64,000 nt of DNA. Origin: Maribacter dokdonensis DSW-8. Its GTDB lineage: Bacteria; Bacteroidota; Bacteroidia; Flavobacteriales; Flavobacteriaceae. The notes below the pieces were generated by a model. That model saw only the letters and a program-made list of their open reading frames with translations. It made no database searches and was not told the DNA's origin. A program made the position numbers and the translations under genes. The stretch spans positions 744,001 to 808,000 of the forward strand of contig NZ_LDPE01000001.1 of NCBI RefSeq assembly GCF_001447995.1. Reading direction: 5' to 3'. This document shows, piece after piece, positions 16,149-24,733 of the stretch; within the stretch, counting starts at the first letter, position 1; each line of letters begins with the position of its first letter.

Positions 16149-17192
16149 TCATCGGTCTGTATTAACCCTGTGTAGGGCAAGGCTCTTTACTAGCCATTTA
16201 GGTAAGGTCTTATTTGGATTTCTTTTCTTTAGGTTTAGATACAAACCTAGCGCTTTTAAGATAGGTACCTTATGGGTCTCTACCAATTCTATCAACGTGC
16301 CATCTGGATCTTCCATATAACTAAAATGACCGGCGGCATCGCCCATATCAAAACTGTTGGCACTGTCTACCGTAAAAGGAGAGTTGTTCTTGATCGCCTT
16401 TTCCCTTATCACAGCCATACCAGATACATCAAAACATAGGTGAATGTAACCCAAATCGCCCCATAGCCTATTTTTAAATATCTTGTTTGGCCTTTCATCT
16501 AGCAGCTGAACAAGTTCTAGTTGCGTAGGTCCCAAAAGGTCTCCAAAACCACCAACAGACGTACGTTCTTGCTGTAACACCACCCTTCTACACTTTTTCT
16601 TATCGGTGGATAAAACCGAATCTATTGCATCGTACACTACTTTAGTATACCCCAGCATAGTGGAGTAAAACCCCATAGATTTCGTAATATCACTAACCCC
16701 TATAACAGCACCTAGCACTCCCCCATTTAATGAAGACTGCTTAGAGAAGGAATACATATCTTCTACCAGCTGAACACGGTTTCCAAAGGGGTCGTTAAAA
16801 TAGAAATTTGGCTTATGGGTATGGCTTATCTCCGATAAATTAAGCACCCCTAATTCTTTTAAGTACGTGTGCATTTTCATAAGATTACCACATCTTATCT
16901 TCATAGCGTATATACCTAAATCGCCGAATTTTATAGGATTTTCAGATGCTACGGGAATTCGGTCTTTAAATTGCCAAATTTCCAAACCACCACCACCGGT
17001 CATATTGAGCGATAGGTATGCTTCCCTTTTCTCAACCTTATTATTGGTATATTGAGACATCAATGACGCAACTGCCTCATCTTCAAATAATAAAATATCA
17101 AAACCTAAATGGTTTCTATACCAATTAAATACTTTTTTGACATCTGATACTCCAATGCCTATTTGTTGAATACCGTTAATTATTTCAACCAT
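16149..17192 (-). CDS. VOC (glyoxalase-fold) protein with two domains
   Basis: A 347-residue protein with two vicinal oxygen chelate modules. The first (about 8-135) has QIGIGVSDVKKVFNWYRNHLGFDILLFE and FYFNDPFGNRVQLVED. The second (about 150-310) has GAVIGVSDITKSMGFYSTMLGYTKVVYD and SYMEDPDGTLIELVETHKVPI. The Glu of each LVE segment and the His residues at paired positions are the usual metal ligands. VOC enzymes carry out lyase, dioxygenase or epimerase chemistry at a metal; the substrate is not readable. The start overlaps the end of the upstream glycosyltransferase gene by 8 bases, so the two are translated together. Confidence 0.85.
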   Translation of the reverse strand: MVEIINGIQQIGIGVSDVKKVFNWYRNHLGFDILLFEDEAVASLMSQYTNNKVEKREAYLSLNMTGGGGLEIWQFKDRIPVASENPIKFGDLGIYAMKIRCGNLMKMHTYLKELGVLNLSEISHTHKPNFYFNDPFGNRVQLVEDMYSFSKQSSLNGGVLGAVIGVSDITKSMGFYSTMLGYTKVVYDAIDSVLSTDKKKCRRVVLQQERTSVGGFGDLLGPTQLELVQLLDERPNKIFKNRLWGDLGYIHLCFDVSGMAVIREKAIKNNSPFTVDSANSFDMGDAAGHFSYMEDPDGTLIELVETHKVPILKALGLYLNLKKRNPNKTLPKWLVKSLALHRVNTDR

Positions 17193-17889
17193 TATATGGG
17201 GTGCGTATCAATTTATTATGAAGCGATTTTAATTTATTTCCTGGATATCCCAACTTAAATAGTACCACTAAGATGAAATTGGACAAATTGACCCGTAAAT
17301 ACGAATTAGATTCATATTTACGTGCCGAAACTACCAAATCGTTCTTTATTATGGTGTAAGATATCCGCTCTTTCTTCATCCTTGCAAAAAATTCAAAATC
17401 TTCCATAAGCACCTGTTGCTCATTAAAACGGCCTAGCTGTTCAAATGCTTCTTTCCTAATGAATAGGCATTGATCACCGCCACCCGTAAACAAGCCGTCT
17501 TTAGCCGTAAAGGCTGCATTTATTCGTAGATACCATTTATCCTTATCAAATCGGTAAGAGAAAAATCCTGCATCATAGCCGTCTTCCAAACTTTGCAATA
17601 TGTTATCTATAAATTCAGCAGGCGGTACTACATCTGCATGTAAAAAAACCAGTGTATGGCCTAATGCCAAACTAGCCGCTTCATTCATTTGAGAAGCCCT
17701 ACCCTTATTCTTGCAACGCAGTATTTTTACCTTGCTACTACATTCCAGTAATTCAATATCATCAGAATTACCGGGTGATAAGGCTACAATTACTTCTACT
17801 AATTTATTATGCTCTAAAAAACATGCAATACCAAAAAGTCGCTGTAGATTATCATATTCATTATGGGCAGGTATAATTATACTGATCAT
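17185..17889 (-). CDS. family 2 glycosyltransferase, TIGR04283-like
   Basis: A 234-residue GT-A fold protein. It opens with MISIIIPAHNEYDNLQRL; GRASQMNEAASLALGHTLVFLHADV holds the DxD-like HAD motif, GGGDQCLFIRKEAFEQLGRFNE is the acceptor-side motif, and VLMEDFEFFARMKK carries the ED base. This arrangement is that of the TIGR04283 group (rSAM/selenodomain-associated transferase 2), which in some bacteria belongs to arsenosugar-type pathways. The usual partners of that pathway are not in view, so the substrate is open. It forms an overlapping pair with the VOC gene and is divergent from the DUF547 gene. Confidence 0.85.
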   Translation of the reverse strand: MISIIIPAHNEYDNLQRLFGIACFLEHNKLVEVIVALSPGNSDDIELLECSSKVKILRCKNKGRASQMNEAASLALGHTLVFLHADVVPPAEFIDNILQSLEDGYDAGFFSYRFDKDKWYLRINAAFTAKDGLFTGGGDQCLFIRKEAFEQLGRFNEQQVLMEDFEFFARMKKERISYTIIKNDLVVSARKYESNSYLRVNLSNFILVVLFKLGYPGNKLKSLHNKLIRTPYNG

Positions 17890-17940
17890 ATAACTGGTTG
17901 ATTCGTAGAAATTTGGTTAATTACTATTGTTTTGATTGAC

Positions 17941-17970
17941 ACCAACTTTTGTTTATTTACGTAAGTTGGT
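17941..17970. promoter_or_regulatory. possible operator in the divergent region
   Basis: ACCAACT ... AGTTGGT arms enclose TTTACGTAAG. The 8-bp palindrome TTACGTAA at 17957-17964 occurs again at 18068-18075, 24 bases before the start of the DUF547 gene. Two identical palindromes between divergent genes suggest a shared regulator. This is an observation, not a known box. Confidence 0.35.
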
Positions 17971-18067
17971 CAAAATAGTTTTAATACTGGCTTTATAATT
18001 ATAAAAAAGTTAACGTAATCAATTAAACATATACTCGACCAAGGTGAAACAAACCTTTCAAATACAT

Positions 18068-18075
18068 TTACGTAA
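18068..18075. promoter_or_regulatory. second TTACGTAA palindrome
   Basis: Part of the repeated word TTTACGTAAGT (18067-18077), which also occurs at 17956-17966. It lies close to the DUF547 start codon. Confidence 0.3.
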
Positions 18076-18098
18076 GTAAGGTGACCTAAAACTACATT

Positions 18099-18890
18099 AT
18101 GAAATTAAGACTATATTTTTTAGCTGCTCTATTAGCATTATCATGTACGGCTAAAACCAATTTACAGGCACAAACGGAAGCTGGTGACAATAGCGTTGAC
18201 TTCAATGAGCTATCAGAATCTTTCTTGCATAAAATAAAAGCCGAAGAAGATACTCAGGAAATACAAAATATTTTAGCAAATACCACCATTAAGGAATTGG
18301 ATGCCGCTCTTGACACCAATGATAAACGTTTGGCGTTTTGGTTGAATATTTACAATGCTTATATACAGGTTATTTTGCAGAATAATCCTGAATTGTATGA
18401 TGACCGTGGCAGTTTTTTTAAATTGGAGCAAATTAAGATTGCCGGTGAAATGGTTTCGTTTGCAAAAATTGAACATGGTCTTATTAGAAAATCTCAATGG
18501 GAATACGGATTGGGCTATATACGCAAATGGTTCCCTAACAAATTTGAACGAAAACTAAGAGTTGACAAACCTGTGTACAATATACATTTTGCGTTGAACT
18601 GTGGCGCCAAAGATTGTCCACCAGTAGCCATATATGAATGGGAACGCCTACCAGAACAGTTAGAAATAGGCACAAAAAAACATCTAGAAAAAACAAGTGA
18701 GTTCAATACAGAAACCAATGTAGTTAAGGTTACATCATTATTCAATTGGTTTAGGGGAGATTTTGGCGGAAAAAACGGTGTTAAAAAAATCTTGAAAGAA
18801 AACGATATCATACCTTCTACAAAAGATGTAGATATTGAATACACAAACTATGACTGGACCCTTTATTTGGACAATTTTATAGAATTGTAA
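18099..18890 (+). CDS. DUF547 domain-containing exported protein
   Basis: A 263-residue protein with an N-terminal signal: a hydrophobic stretch with an LSC lipobox-like site at Cys16 and a second possible cleavage at LQA-Q. The DUF547 core spans about 70-230: DKRLAFWLNIYNAYIQ, FAKIEHGLIRK, then VYNIHFALNCGAKDCPPVAIYEWE. The invariant Cys in NCGAKDCPP and the His in FALNCG/IEHGLIR contexts suggest a papain-like or related fold, but no activity is established for this domain. It is read divergently from the glycosyltransferase and lies upstream of the RND exporter. Confidence 0.88.
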   Translation: MKLRLYFLAALLALSCTAKTNLQAQTEAGDNSVDFNELSESFLHKIKAEEDTQEIQNILANTTIKELDAALDTNDKRLAFWLNIYNAYIQVILQNNPELYDDRGSFFKLEQIKIAGEMVSFAKIEHGLIRKSQWEYGLGYIRKWFPNKFERKLRVDKPVYNIHFALNCGAKDCPPVAIYEWERLPEQLEIGTKKHLEKTSEFNTETNVVKVTSLFNWFRGDFGGKNGVKKILKENDIIPSTKDVDIEYTNYDWTLYLDNFIEL

Positions 18891-18967
18891 CCATAGTATG
18901 GTGTTTTGGGTTCTTTAGTTATTAATTACCCCAACATAAGAAATATTCTTATTTGGTTCTTAGTGCG

Positions 18968-18995
18968 TTGATTAGCTTATAGAGTGTTAAATTTG
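18968..18995 (+). promoter_or_regulatory. Bacteroidota-type promoter of the RND exporter gene
   Basis: TTG at 18968-18970 and TAAATTTG at 18988-18995 match the Bacteroidota -33 (TTG) and -7 (TAnnTTTG) elements with 17 bases between. The box ends 26 bases before the ATG at 19022. Confidence 0.65.
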
Positions 18996-19021
18996 CACCC
19001 GAAATAGATTTATACTTTTCT

Positions 19022-21265
19022 ATGAAGGTTGACTTTGGTTTCCTTAAAAAGTTTTTTGTTGTACTGTTCATACTACTAGGCGTATTGGCGGTCTCTAAAT
19101 TGGATGAGCTCCAATTTTCATTCGATTTTAGTCAGTTTTTTCCTGAAGAAGATCCTGATTTGGCTTTTTATGATAAGTATGTTGAAGAATTTGGTACTGA
19201 TGACAATTTTTTACTTATTGCCGTAAAGAACCCTACAGATGTATTTCAAGAAGACTTTCTAAAAAAGTTCCAGGCAATTTCCAAAGAAAGCAAGGATTTT
19301 GAATTTGTATTGGAAAGCAGCTCTATTACCTCGTTATCCTACCCTCTAAAGACATCTTTTGGTTATACCACGTTGCCCATTATCCATATCAACGACCCCA
19401 GTTTATATGAACAAGACTGGGACAAAATAAAATCTGATTCCTTATTTATTAATACGCTTATTGCTAAGGACAGAAAATCAATGGTACTGGCCTTACAAAC
19501 CGTAGACAACCTCAATTACCAGCAGTCTAAACAACTTTTAAATCAAATTAGGGCATCTTTAAAAGCGAATAATCTGCCCAATTACCATATTCTTGGCAGG
19601 GCCTTCTTTTATGAAGCTATTGTAGAAATGCAAAAGAGCGAAGTATTGACAACCACTATAGTAGCTTCTATTTTGGTGTTTATTATTCTTCTATTGGTGT
19701 ACAGAAGTATGCCCGTAGTTTTAATTTCGGTTTTCTCGATAGCCATGTCACTCTTATTGTTTATGGGGCTTTTGGGCTGGCTAGGCAAAGAACTGAACGC
19801 TATGGCAGCATTTTACCCTGTATTAATGCTCATTGTAGGTACTTCTGATGTTATACACCTAACCGATAGTTATATACGAAAACTACAAAGTAGTATTCCA
19901 CGATATGCGGCCATAACCTCATCTTTAAAAGAAGTGGGTATGACTACCTTACTTACCTCTGTAACTACTGCCGTTGGTTTTGTGACGCTTTTATCATCTA
20001 GATTAGTGAGCATCCAAGAATTTGGAATCAATGCCGCCATTGGTGTTTTGGTAGCTTATATTACGGTAATATTCCTAACAGGATCATTGCTAATAAGTTT
20101 ACCGGAAAAATCGTTGGTGGGGCGTAAAAGCATCTCAGAAAATTGGGTCAATTACTTATTAAAGATCAATACGTTCACCAAAAAATTTCCTAAAACCATT
20201 ATTGCCGGTACTGTACTTTTTACCGCACTCTGTATTTTAGGTATATATATGGTGCAGACCAACCAAGAACTTAAACAGACCTTACCTTCTGAAAGTAAAA
20301 TTGCCTTAGATTTTGAATATTTTCAGGACAATTATGCAGGATTTAGACCCTTGGAAATTGCTGTAATGGGTGTTAATGACCATAAGGTAACCGAATATGA
20401 AGTGGCTTTGGAAATTGAAAAATTGCTTACGTACCTTAAAACAATTGAAAGTATAGGGAGCTTACAATCTTCTAACCTTGCCTATAAAATATTGAACAAG
20501 GCCAATAACCTAAACAACTCGGCTTTCTTTAAGCTTCCACAAGACAAAAAAACGTTCTTAAAATATCAAAAAGATACGCGTAAACTTGCACGTAAACAGC
20601 TTGCAAAATTTGTAAATGCAGATGAATCTATTGCACGTATCAATGGCCGATTACAAGATATTGGAACAGACAACCTAAAAGTGGTTTATGAAAACATTGA
20701 TGCTTTTGCCAATACCCAATTAGACACCTCTCTGGTTAAAATAAAAGTAACGGGTAAGAGTATTTTGTTGGATAAAAATTCCGAATACATAAGAAGTAGT
20801 CTTCTTGAAGGATTACTCTATGGTTTATTATTGATCGGGGTCATTATGGCTTTTGTTTTCAAGGATATTAAAATATTCTTGATTTCATTGGTGCCCAATA
20901 TCCTACCTATTTTATTTGCAGGTGGCATGTTGGGTTTTCTGGGTATTCCGTTAGAAGCATCGTTATCTGTGGTATTCGCCATAGTATTTGGAATTGCGGT
21001 AGACGACACCATTCACTTTTTAGGAAAATACAAGTTAGGTATTACCCAAGGGCTGGAAAAAGAGGCGGCCATTGAAAAAACCTTTGCACAAACAGGTAGA
21101 GCCCTGGTCATTACAACCATTATATTGTTCTTCGGATTTATGGTAATGCTGTTTTCAATTCATCAGCCCAGTGTTACCATTGGGTTGATCATTAGTGTAA
21201 CCTTGGTAACAGCGTTGATATTGGATTTACTATTATTACCGGTACTGCTAAGAAAATTGATTTAG
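19022..21265 (+). CDS. RND superfamily exporter (MMPL type)
   Basis: A 747-residue inner-membrane protein with a two-fold repeat. Each half has one helix, a large periplasmic loop and a five-helix bundle: TM1 about 8-28, TM2-6 about 212-360, TM7 about 390-410, TM8-12 about 598-745. The hallmark RND helices are seen as LMLIVGTSDVIHLTDSYIRK (first half) and FAIVFGIAVDDTIHFLGKYK (second half); the paired Asp residues of VDD and GTSD are the proton-relay positions. MMPL-type members of this length move lipids or hydrophobic compounds without needing a separate adaptor. The cargo is unknown. Confidence 0.92.
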   Translation: MKVDFGFLKKFFVVLFILLGVLAVSKLDELQFSFDFSQFFPEEDPDLAFYDKYVEEFGTDDNFLLIAVKNPTDVFQEDFLKKFQAISKESKDFEFVLESSSITSLSYPLKTSFGYTTLPIIHINDPSLYEQDWDKIKSDSLFINTLIAKDRKSMVLALQTVDNLNYQQSKQLLNQIRASLKANNLPNYHILGRAFFYEAIVEMQKSEVLTTTIVASILVFIILLLVYRSMPVVLISVFSIAMSLLLFMGLLGWLGKELNAMAAFYPVLMLIVGTSDVIHLTDSYIRKLQSSIPRYAAITSSLKEVGMTTLLTSVTTAVGFVTLLSSRLVSIQEFGINAAIGVLVAYITVIFLTGSLLISLPEKSLVGRKSISENWVNYLLKINTFTKKFPKTIIAGTVLFTALCILGIYMVQTNQELKQTLPSESKIALDFEYFQDNYAGFRPLEIAVMGVNDHKVTEYEVALEIEKLLTYLKTIESIGSLQSSNLAYKILNKANNLNNSAFFKLPQDKKTFLKYQKDTRKLARKQLAKFVNADESIARINGRLQDIGTDNLKVVYENIDAFANTQLDTSLVKIKVTGKSILLDKNSEYIRSSLLEGLLYGLLLIGVIMAFVFKDIKIFLISLVPNILPILFAGGMLGFLGIPLEASLSVVFAIVFGIAVDDTIHFLGKYKLGITQGLEKEAAIEKTFAQTGRALVITTIILFFGFMVMLFSIHQPSVTIGLIISVTLVTALILDLLLLPVLLRKLI

Positions 21266-21378
21266 ATAGAGCTATTGGTACGATTTAATGTCTTTTGCAA
21301 AGACCTGTAGGCAACTATAGTTTTGCCGACCAATAAAATCATTAAGCTGATCCATAATGTAAAGAGTAGGTATTCCAT
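21262..21378 (-). CDS. possible 38-residue membrane peptide
   Basis: A short minus-strand frame from ATG (21376-21378) to TAA (21262-21264). It encodes MEYLLFTLWISLMILLVGKT, then a polar basic tail (IVAYRSLQKTLNRTNSSI). One hydrophobic helix with a charged tail is the usual look of small membrane proteins. It overlaps the last four bases of the RND exporter gene, read convergently. No strong ribosome binding site is visible and no family is recognised, so this is a candidate only. Confidence 0.35.
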   Translation of the reverse strand: MEYLLFTLWISLMILLVGKTIVAYRSLQKTLNRTNSSI

Positions 21379-21525
21379 AACACTAATTGGTTTACTTGGT
21401 TACTTTTAGTTCACATTTTAAAGTCGTGGGGCGCACATTAAAATGTATTTGGTCGATAAATATATGTATTTCATCTATGCGCCTGTTAAAAAAAACCAAA
21501 AATTCGACGAAATGCATAATAATAA

Positions 21526-21550
21526 CAACGCCACGACTTTACATCGTGGC
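21526..21550 (-). terminator. hairpin downstream of the TPR gene
   Basis: AACGCCACGA and TCGTGGCGTT enclose a short loop. Read on the minus strand it lies about 60 bases after the stop of the TPR lipoprotein gene and is followed by TTATTATTA. The tail is poor for a terminator, so it may be weak or have another role. No gene is seen in 21379-21610. Confidence 0.5.
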
Positions 21551-21610
21551 GTTGAAAAAAAAACAATCCAACCTAAAACAAACATGAAATGAAAATAATT
21601 GGGCTATCAA

Positions 21611-22888
21611 TTACAGATCATGGACTTGCTTTTCCATACCAGGACCCAGTTCATAAATGGCTCCTATTAATTCTCCTTTAATTTTCTTAACTCTGTCTTC
21701 TTTTCCGTTTGCCTTGTATACCTCGGCAGCTTGGTAAAGCAGCGCAGGTTCAAATGTTTTTCCGTATACGTAGGTATCCATAATTTTCATAGCCTGTTCT
21801 TTGTCCCCATTTTTAAGGTGACTATAGCCCAGCCAACTATAAGATTCTGGTGTAGGCCTATTATCTACCTCCCTTTGTGCCAAAATCAAGGCACTGTCAT
21901 ATTGTTTGGTTTCACCAATGTACAAGCCCAGATTATAGGCATTATACATATCACCATATGCTTTATCTTTTACGCGGGTAAAGTACTCGTCCAAATTCTT
22001 TGTACGAATTAAGTCATCACCTGAATAGTCGGCAATTTCTGCTTTTAACAGAAAATAATCTGGTGCATCATAGGTTTTGGTAACGGAGTCCAAAATGCGA
22101 ATGGCCTCTTTAGAGTTCTTATCATTGGAAAATACGATCCATGCAATACCTTTTTTAGCGTATGCATTGTTGTTGTCAATTTCCAGCGCTTTTAAATAAT
22201 GATTGTATGAATCCTCAATTCTACCGGCATGCCCGTAGTAATCGCCCAAATTGGTGTAGCTCCATAACATTAAATCATTATTTTTAGACAATTCGGCCTT
22301 CGTTCTGGCCTTTTCCATAAAATTTATGGTCGTATCTAAATCTCCCTTGTAATCGTTCCATTTTGCCACACGGATCATGTATCCAAAATCTGACATGTTC
22401 TTTAAACTATCTAAATAGCTTTCTGCTACATCATAGTTTCCTAGTTCCATATGAACATCAAAGTACAAACTTTGGGTTTCTGTTTTATCACCACCTATTG
22501 CCGCTGCAGAATCTGCTAACTGAAGGGCTTCTTTAAAACGATGCTGGGAAATGTAATTTCTGGCCAGCGACCTGTAAAAACCGGGTTTACCTATATTGGC
22601 AATATCAACGGCTCTTTTTAAACTTTTTTCAGCCTTCTTTAAAAACGCTATATCACCAGTTTGTTGAAAATACCTGCTGTACTCCCCGCCTACTACACCA
22701 AAACTGGTTAGCTGCATACTGTCTGATCTAATTTTAGAATTCCAAAGATCAAAATATTTTGATGTGGTCTTGACCTCATTAGCTACTAAATATTTATCGT
22801 AATCTTTTTTGTTTGCAATTGCATCATGATTCTTAGTATTACAAGATGATACCAGTAACACTACTATTAAAAGCTTTATTAATTTCAT
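21611..22888 (-). CDS. TPR-repeat lipoprotein
   Basis: A 425-residue lipoprotein (lipobox VSSC, Cys16). From about residue 70 to 410 the sequence is a run of tetratricopeptide helices, for example AEKSLKRAVDIANIGKPGFYRSLA, ALQLADSAAAIGGD, SYNHYLKALEIDNNNAYAKKG and SYSWLGYSHLKNGDKEQAMKI. Such solenoids mediate protein contacts, not catalysis. It lies downstream of the DUF4331 pair on the same strand, with a hairpin terminator between them, and converges on the RND exporter gene. Confidence 0.85.
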   Translation of the reverse strand: MKLIKLLIVVLLVSSCNTKNHDAIANKKDYDKYLVANEVKTTSKYFDLWNSKIRSDSMQLTSFGVVGGEYSRYFQQTGDIAFLKKAEKSLKRAVDIANIGKPGFYRSLARNYISQHRFKEALQLADSAAAIGGDKTETQSLYFDVHMELGNYDVAESYLDSLKNMSDFGYMIRVAKWNDYKGDLDTTINFMEKARTKAELSKNNDLMLWSYTNLGDYYGHAGRIEDSYNHYLKALEIDNNNAYAKKGIAWIVFSNDKNSKEAIRILDSVTKTYDAPDYFLLKAEIADYSGDDLIRTKNLDEYFTRVKDKAYGDMYNAYNLGLYIGETKQYDSALILAQREVDNRPTPESYSWLGYSHLKNGDKEQAMKIMDTYVYGKTFEPALLYQAAEVYKANGKEDRVKKIKGELIGAIYELGPGMEKQVHDL

Positions 22889-22912
22889 AAGGTTGTTTTT
22901 TTGTGGATCGTT

Positions 22913-22941
22913 TAAAATAGGGAGGGCCTTTCAACCCTCCC
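22913..22941 (-). terminator. terminator after the DUF4331 pair
   Basis: On the minus strand GGGAGGG ... CCCTCCC forms a 7-bp GC stem followed by TATTTT. It lies between the DUF4331 C-half gene and the TPR gene, whose ATG is only about 25 bases further, so it probably tunes readthrough into the TPR gene. Confidence 0.75.
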
Positions 22942-23020
22942 TTCCCTTCTCTTTCATAAACAATTTAGGGATGTGCCAATCTTACCTACCGTTAACAATA
23001 AGTAAGGTTAAGGCAACTTC

Positions 23021-23797
23021 TTATTCTGGTGCTCCCAAATATGGGAACGTAGTACCTACAGTGGCCGTTAGCCCAACGCCATCTGAGGTTAATCTTGGTA
23101 AATCTGCCATACCATCATCATCGGTATCTTGACCACTAAATCTAATGCCATCAGATCCACCAAATAATAATATCAATGACACATCAATAACATCATCTTG
23201 AGGAGTTCTTCCTGTTAGACCAATTACTGCAGGGTCATTTAAAACATTACCATCCATATCAGCATCTTCTCCTGGTAAAAAGTATGTGGTAGGCAAGTTA
23301 GGAGCAACCTCTAAAACATCGGCAGCCAAGTAACCTGTTAATGTAGGTGCATCTAAACCTAATATGTTGTTTTCATAGTTTACATCTGCAGGATCAGCTC
23401 CTAAAATGTTAGCATACACATCATGATATGCCTCTAACCTTGCTTCAAAATCTGCTTGAAATGTTGCAGCCATTTCTGAAGGAATAGACATGTTATGAGC
23501 ATCTTTAATATCACCATCTGCACTTAATACCGTATTGATACCTGGTCTACCCATAAAATCTACTTGGGCATAAGTACCTGTAAAGTCTGGCTCCATTGGC
23601 TCCATTGGTTCCATAGCTTCTTCACATGGGGTACATGTACCACCACAATCTACTCCGGTTTCATCACCGTTCATAATACCATCATCACATGTTGGTGTAA
23701 CCACTACTGGTGTATTGTCATCATCATCACTACAAGAAGCTAATGCGGCTACTGCCAAAAGAGACAAAAACGTATATTTTATATTTTTAAATTTCAT
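23021..23797 (-). CDS. DUF4331 family, C-terminal half, as a separate lipoprotein
   Basis: A 258-residue lipoprotein (lipobox ALASC, Cys22). An Asp-rich tether and a cysteine motif (CDDGIMNGDETGVDCGG with CTPC, about 37-60) are followed by a short PMEPMEPMEP repeat. Residues about 75-258 match the second half of DUF4331 proteins: MGRPGINTVLS, PADVNYENNILGLDAPTLTGYLAADVLEVAPN, LTGRTPQDDVIDVSLIL and the closing TFPYLGAPE. The first half of the domain is missing here and is encoded by the gene just upstream (23821-24531). Function unknown; the domain is an exported beta-rich fold. The two genes are 23 bases apart and surely co-transcribed. Confidence 0.8.
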   Translation of the reverse strand: MKFKNIKYTFLSLLAVAALASCSDDDDNTPVVVTPTCDDGIMNGDETGVDCGGTCTPCEEAMEPMEPMEPDFTGTYAQVDFMGRPGINTVLSADGDIKDAHNMSIPSEMAATFQADFEARLEAYHDVYANILGADPADVNYENNILGLDAPTLTGYLAADVLEVAPNLPTTYFLPGEDADMDGNVLNDPAVIGLTGRTPQDDVIDVSLILLFGGSDGIRFSGQDTDDDGMADLPRLTSDGVGLTATVGTTFPYLGAPE

Positions 23798-23820
23798 CTT
23801 ACTATTTTTTTAAAAAGTTA

Positions 23821-24531
23821 TTATTGCTTAACATTTGTAGTTACCCAAGTCTTATATACTTCTAGACCCAAAGCATTTTGACCCGTTGTAGTTCCTAAAA
23901 GACTATTAGGAATTTCAACAACTATGGCCATTGTATTGGCGCCATCAAAAGTATCGACTGCAGTTTCATCGTCATCATCTGTAGAATCTGGATCACCCGC
24001 TGGTTTAAAACCTAATGGGGCCGTACCACCAATTACTTCATTGAACTGAAAGAAGTCAAAGAAAAAAGCATCTTGTCTAGGACCTGCAAATAAAGAAACT
24101 CCACTATCCGTAGTTTCTACAATAGCAGTTTCAGCAGAAATGTCAACTGAACCTAATGGCGCATCTACCATTACTGAACCGTTCAAACCTGTTTCGCTTG
24201 GTGCAACCGGACCAAAAAAGTACATTTTACCATCTCTTGGTATAGCTTGTATTACCAAATCTTCTACCAAATCATTATCGGTATCAATATTTATTTCCAG
24301 TAATACATTTTCATCGAACGTACCATAAGCCAAATCTGGCAGTACATTAGATTGAAGATCTACCGCAAAAACGGTATTGTCTGAACCTTCTGTTGGTTCA
24401 AAAGCATAAAAATCGGCAATATCTGCCGTGGTTCCCATAGAGCTAGGCGCATCAATATGATCTGCCGCCACTAAAAGACCTCCTACTAGGGCCAAAGCCC
24501 CAAGTCCCATAAATAATTTTGATTTTTTCAT
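23821..24531 (-). CDS. DUF4331 family, N-terminal half, exported
   Basis: A 236-residue protein with an N-terminal signal (about 1-22, GGLLVAA). It opens the mature part with DHIDAPSSMGTTADIADFYAF, the DUF4331 start motif (DH.D.P....D..D.Y.F). It continues through NTVFAVDLQSNVLP and the FAGPRQDAFFFDFFQFNEV segment to NTMAIVVEIPNSLLG, where a full-length DUF4331 protein would go on into the part found in the next gene. It ends cleanly after a short tail, so this is a gene split with each half having its own export signal, not a simple frameshift. Confidence 0.82.
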   Translation of the reverse strand: MKKSKLFMGLGALALVGGLLVAADHIDAPSSMGTTADIADFYAFEPTEGSDNTVFAVDLQSNVLPDLAYGTFDENVLLEINIDTDNDLVEDLVIQAIPRDGKMYFFGPVAPSETGLNGSVMVDAPLGSVDISAETAIVETTDSGVSLFAGPRQDAFFFDFFQFNEVIGGTAPLGFKPAGDPDSTDDDDETAVDTFDGANTMAIVVEIPNSLLGTTTGQNALGLEVYKTWVTTNVKQ

Positions 24532-24704
24532 TATCTCTTTTTTTAGATTAGAATCACCCTTACTTACGCAGTAAAAAAGAGAAGGTTCATTTTTTCTTAA
24601 AAAAAATTTAATTTTATTATAAATCCTTAAAATTCATATCATCAAAAAAACCATTTATAGTGTAGAAGTACTTATTTATAAAAAGGTTTGAATTAATAAT
24701 TAGC

Positions 24705-24712
24705 TAACTTTG
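24705..24712 (+). promoter_or_regulatory. possible -7 box for the LETM1-related gene
   Basis: TAACTTTG fits TAnnTTTG and ends 21 bases before the ATG at 24734. A TTG lies at 24688-24690, closer than usual (14 bases), so only the -7 part is convincing. Confidence 0.4.
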
Positions 24713-24733
24713 CTGTGTTAAATTATTAAGATT

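Noticed and set aside
21387..21587. 66-codon plus-strand frame between the exporter and TPR genes
   Set aside because: It runs through a hairpin and an A-rich tract and resembles nothing. The region is better explained by a terminator-like hairpin.
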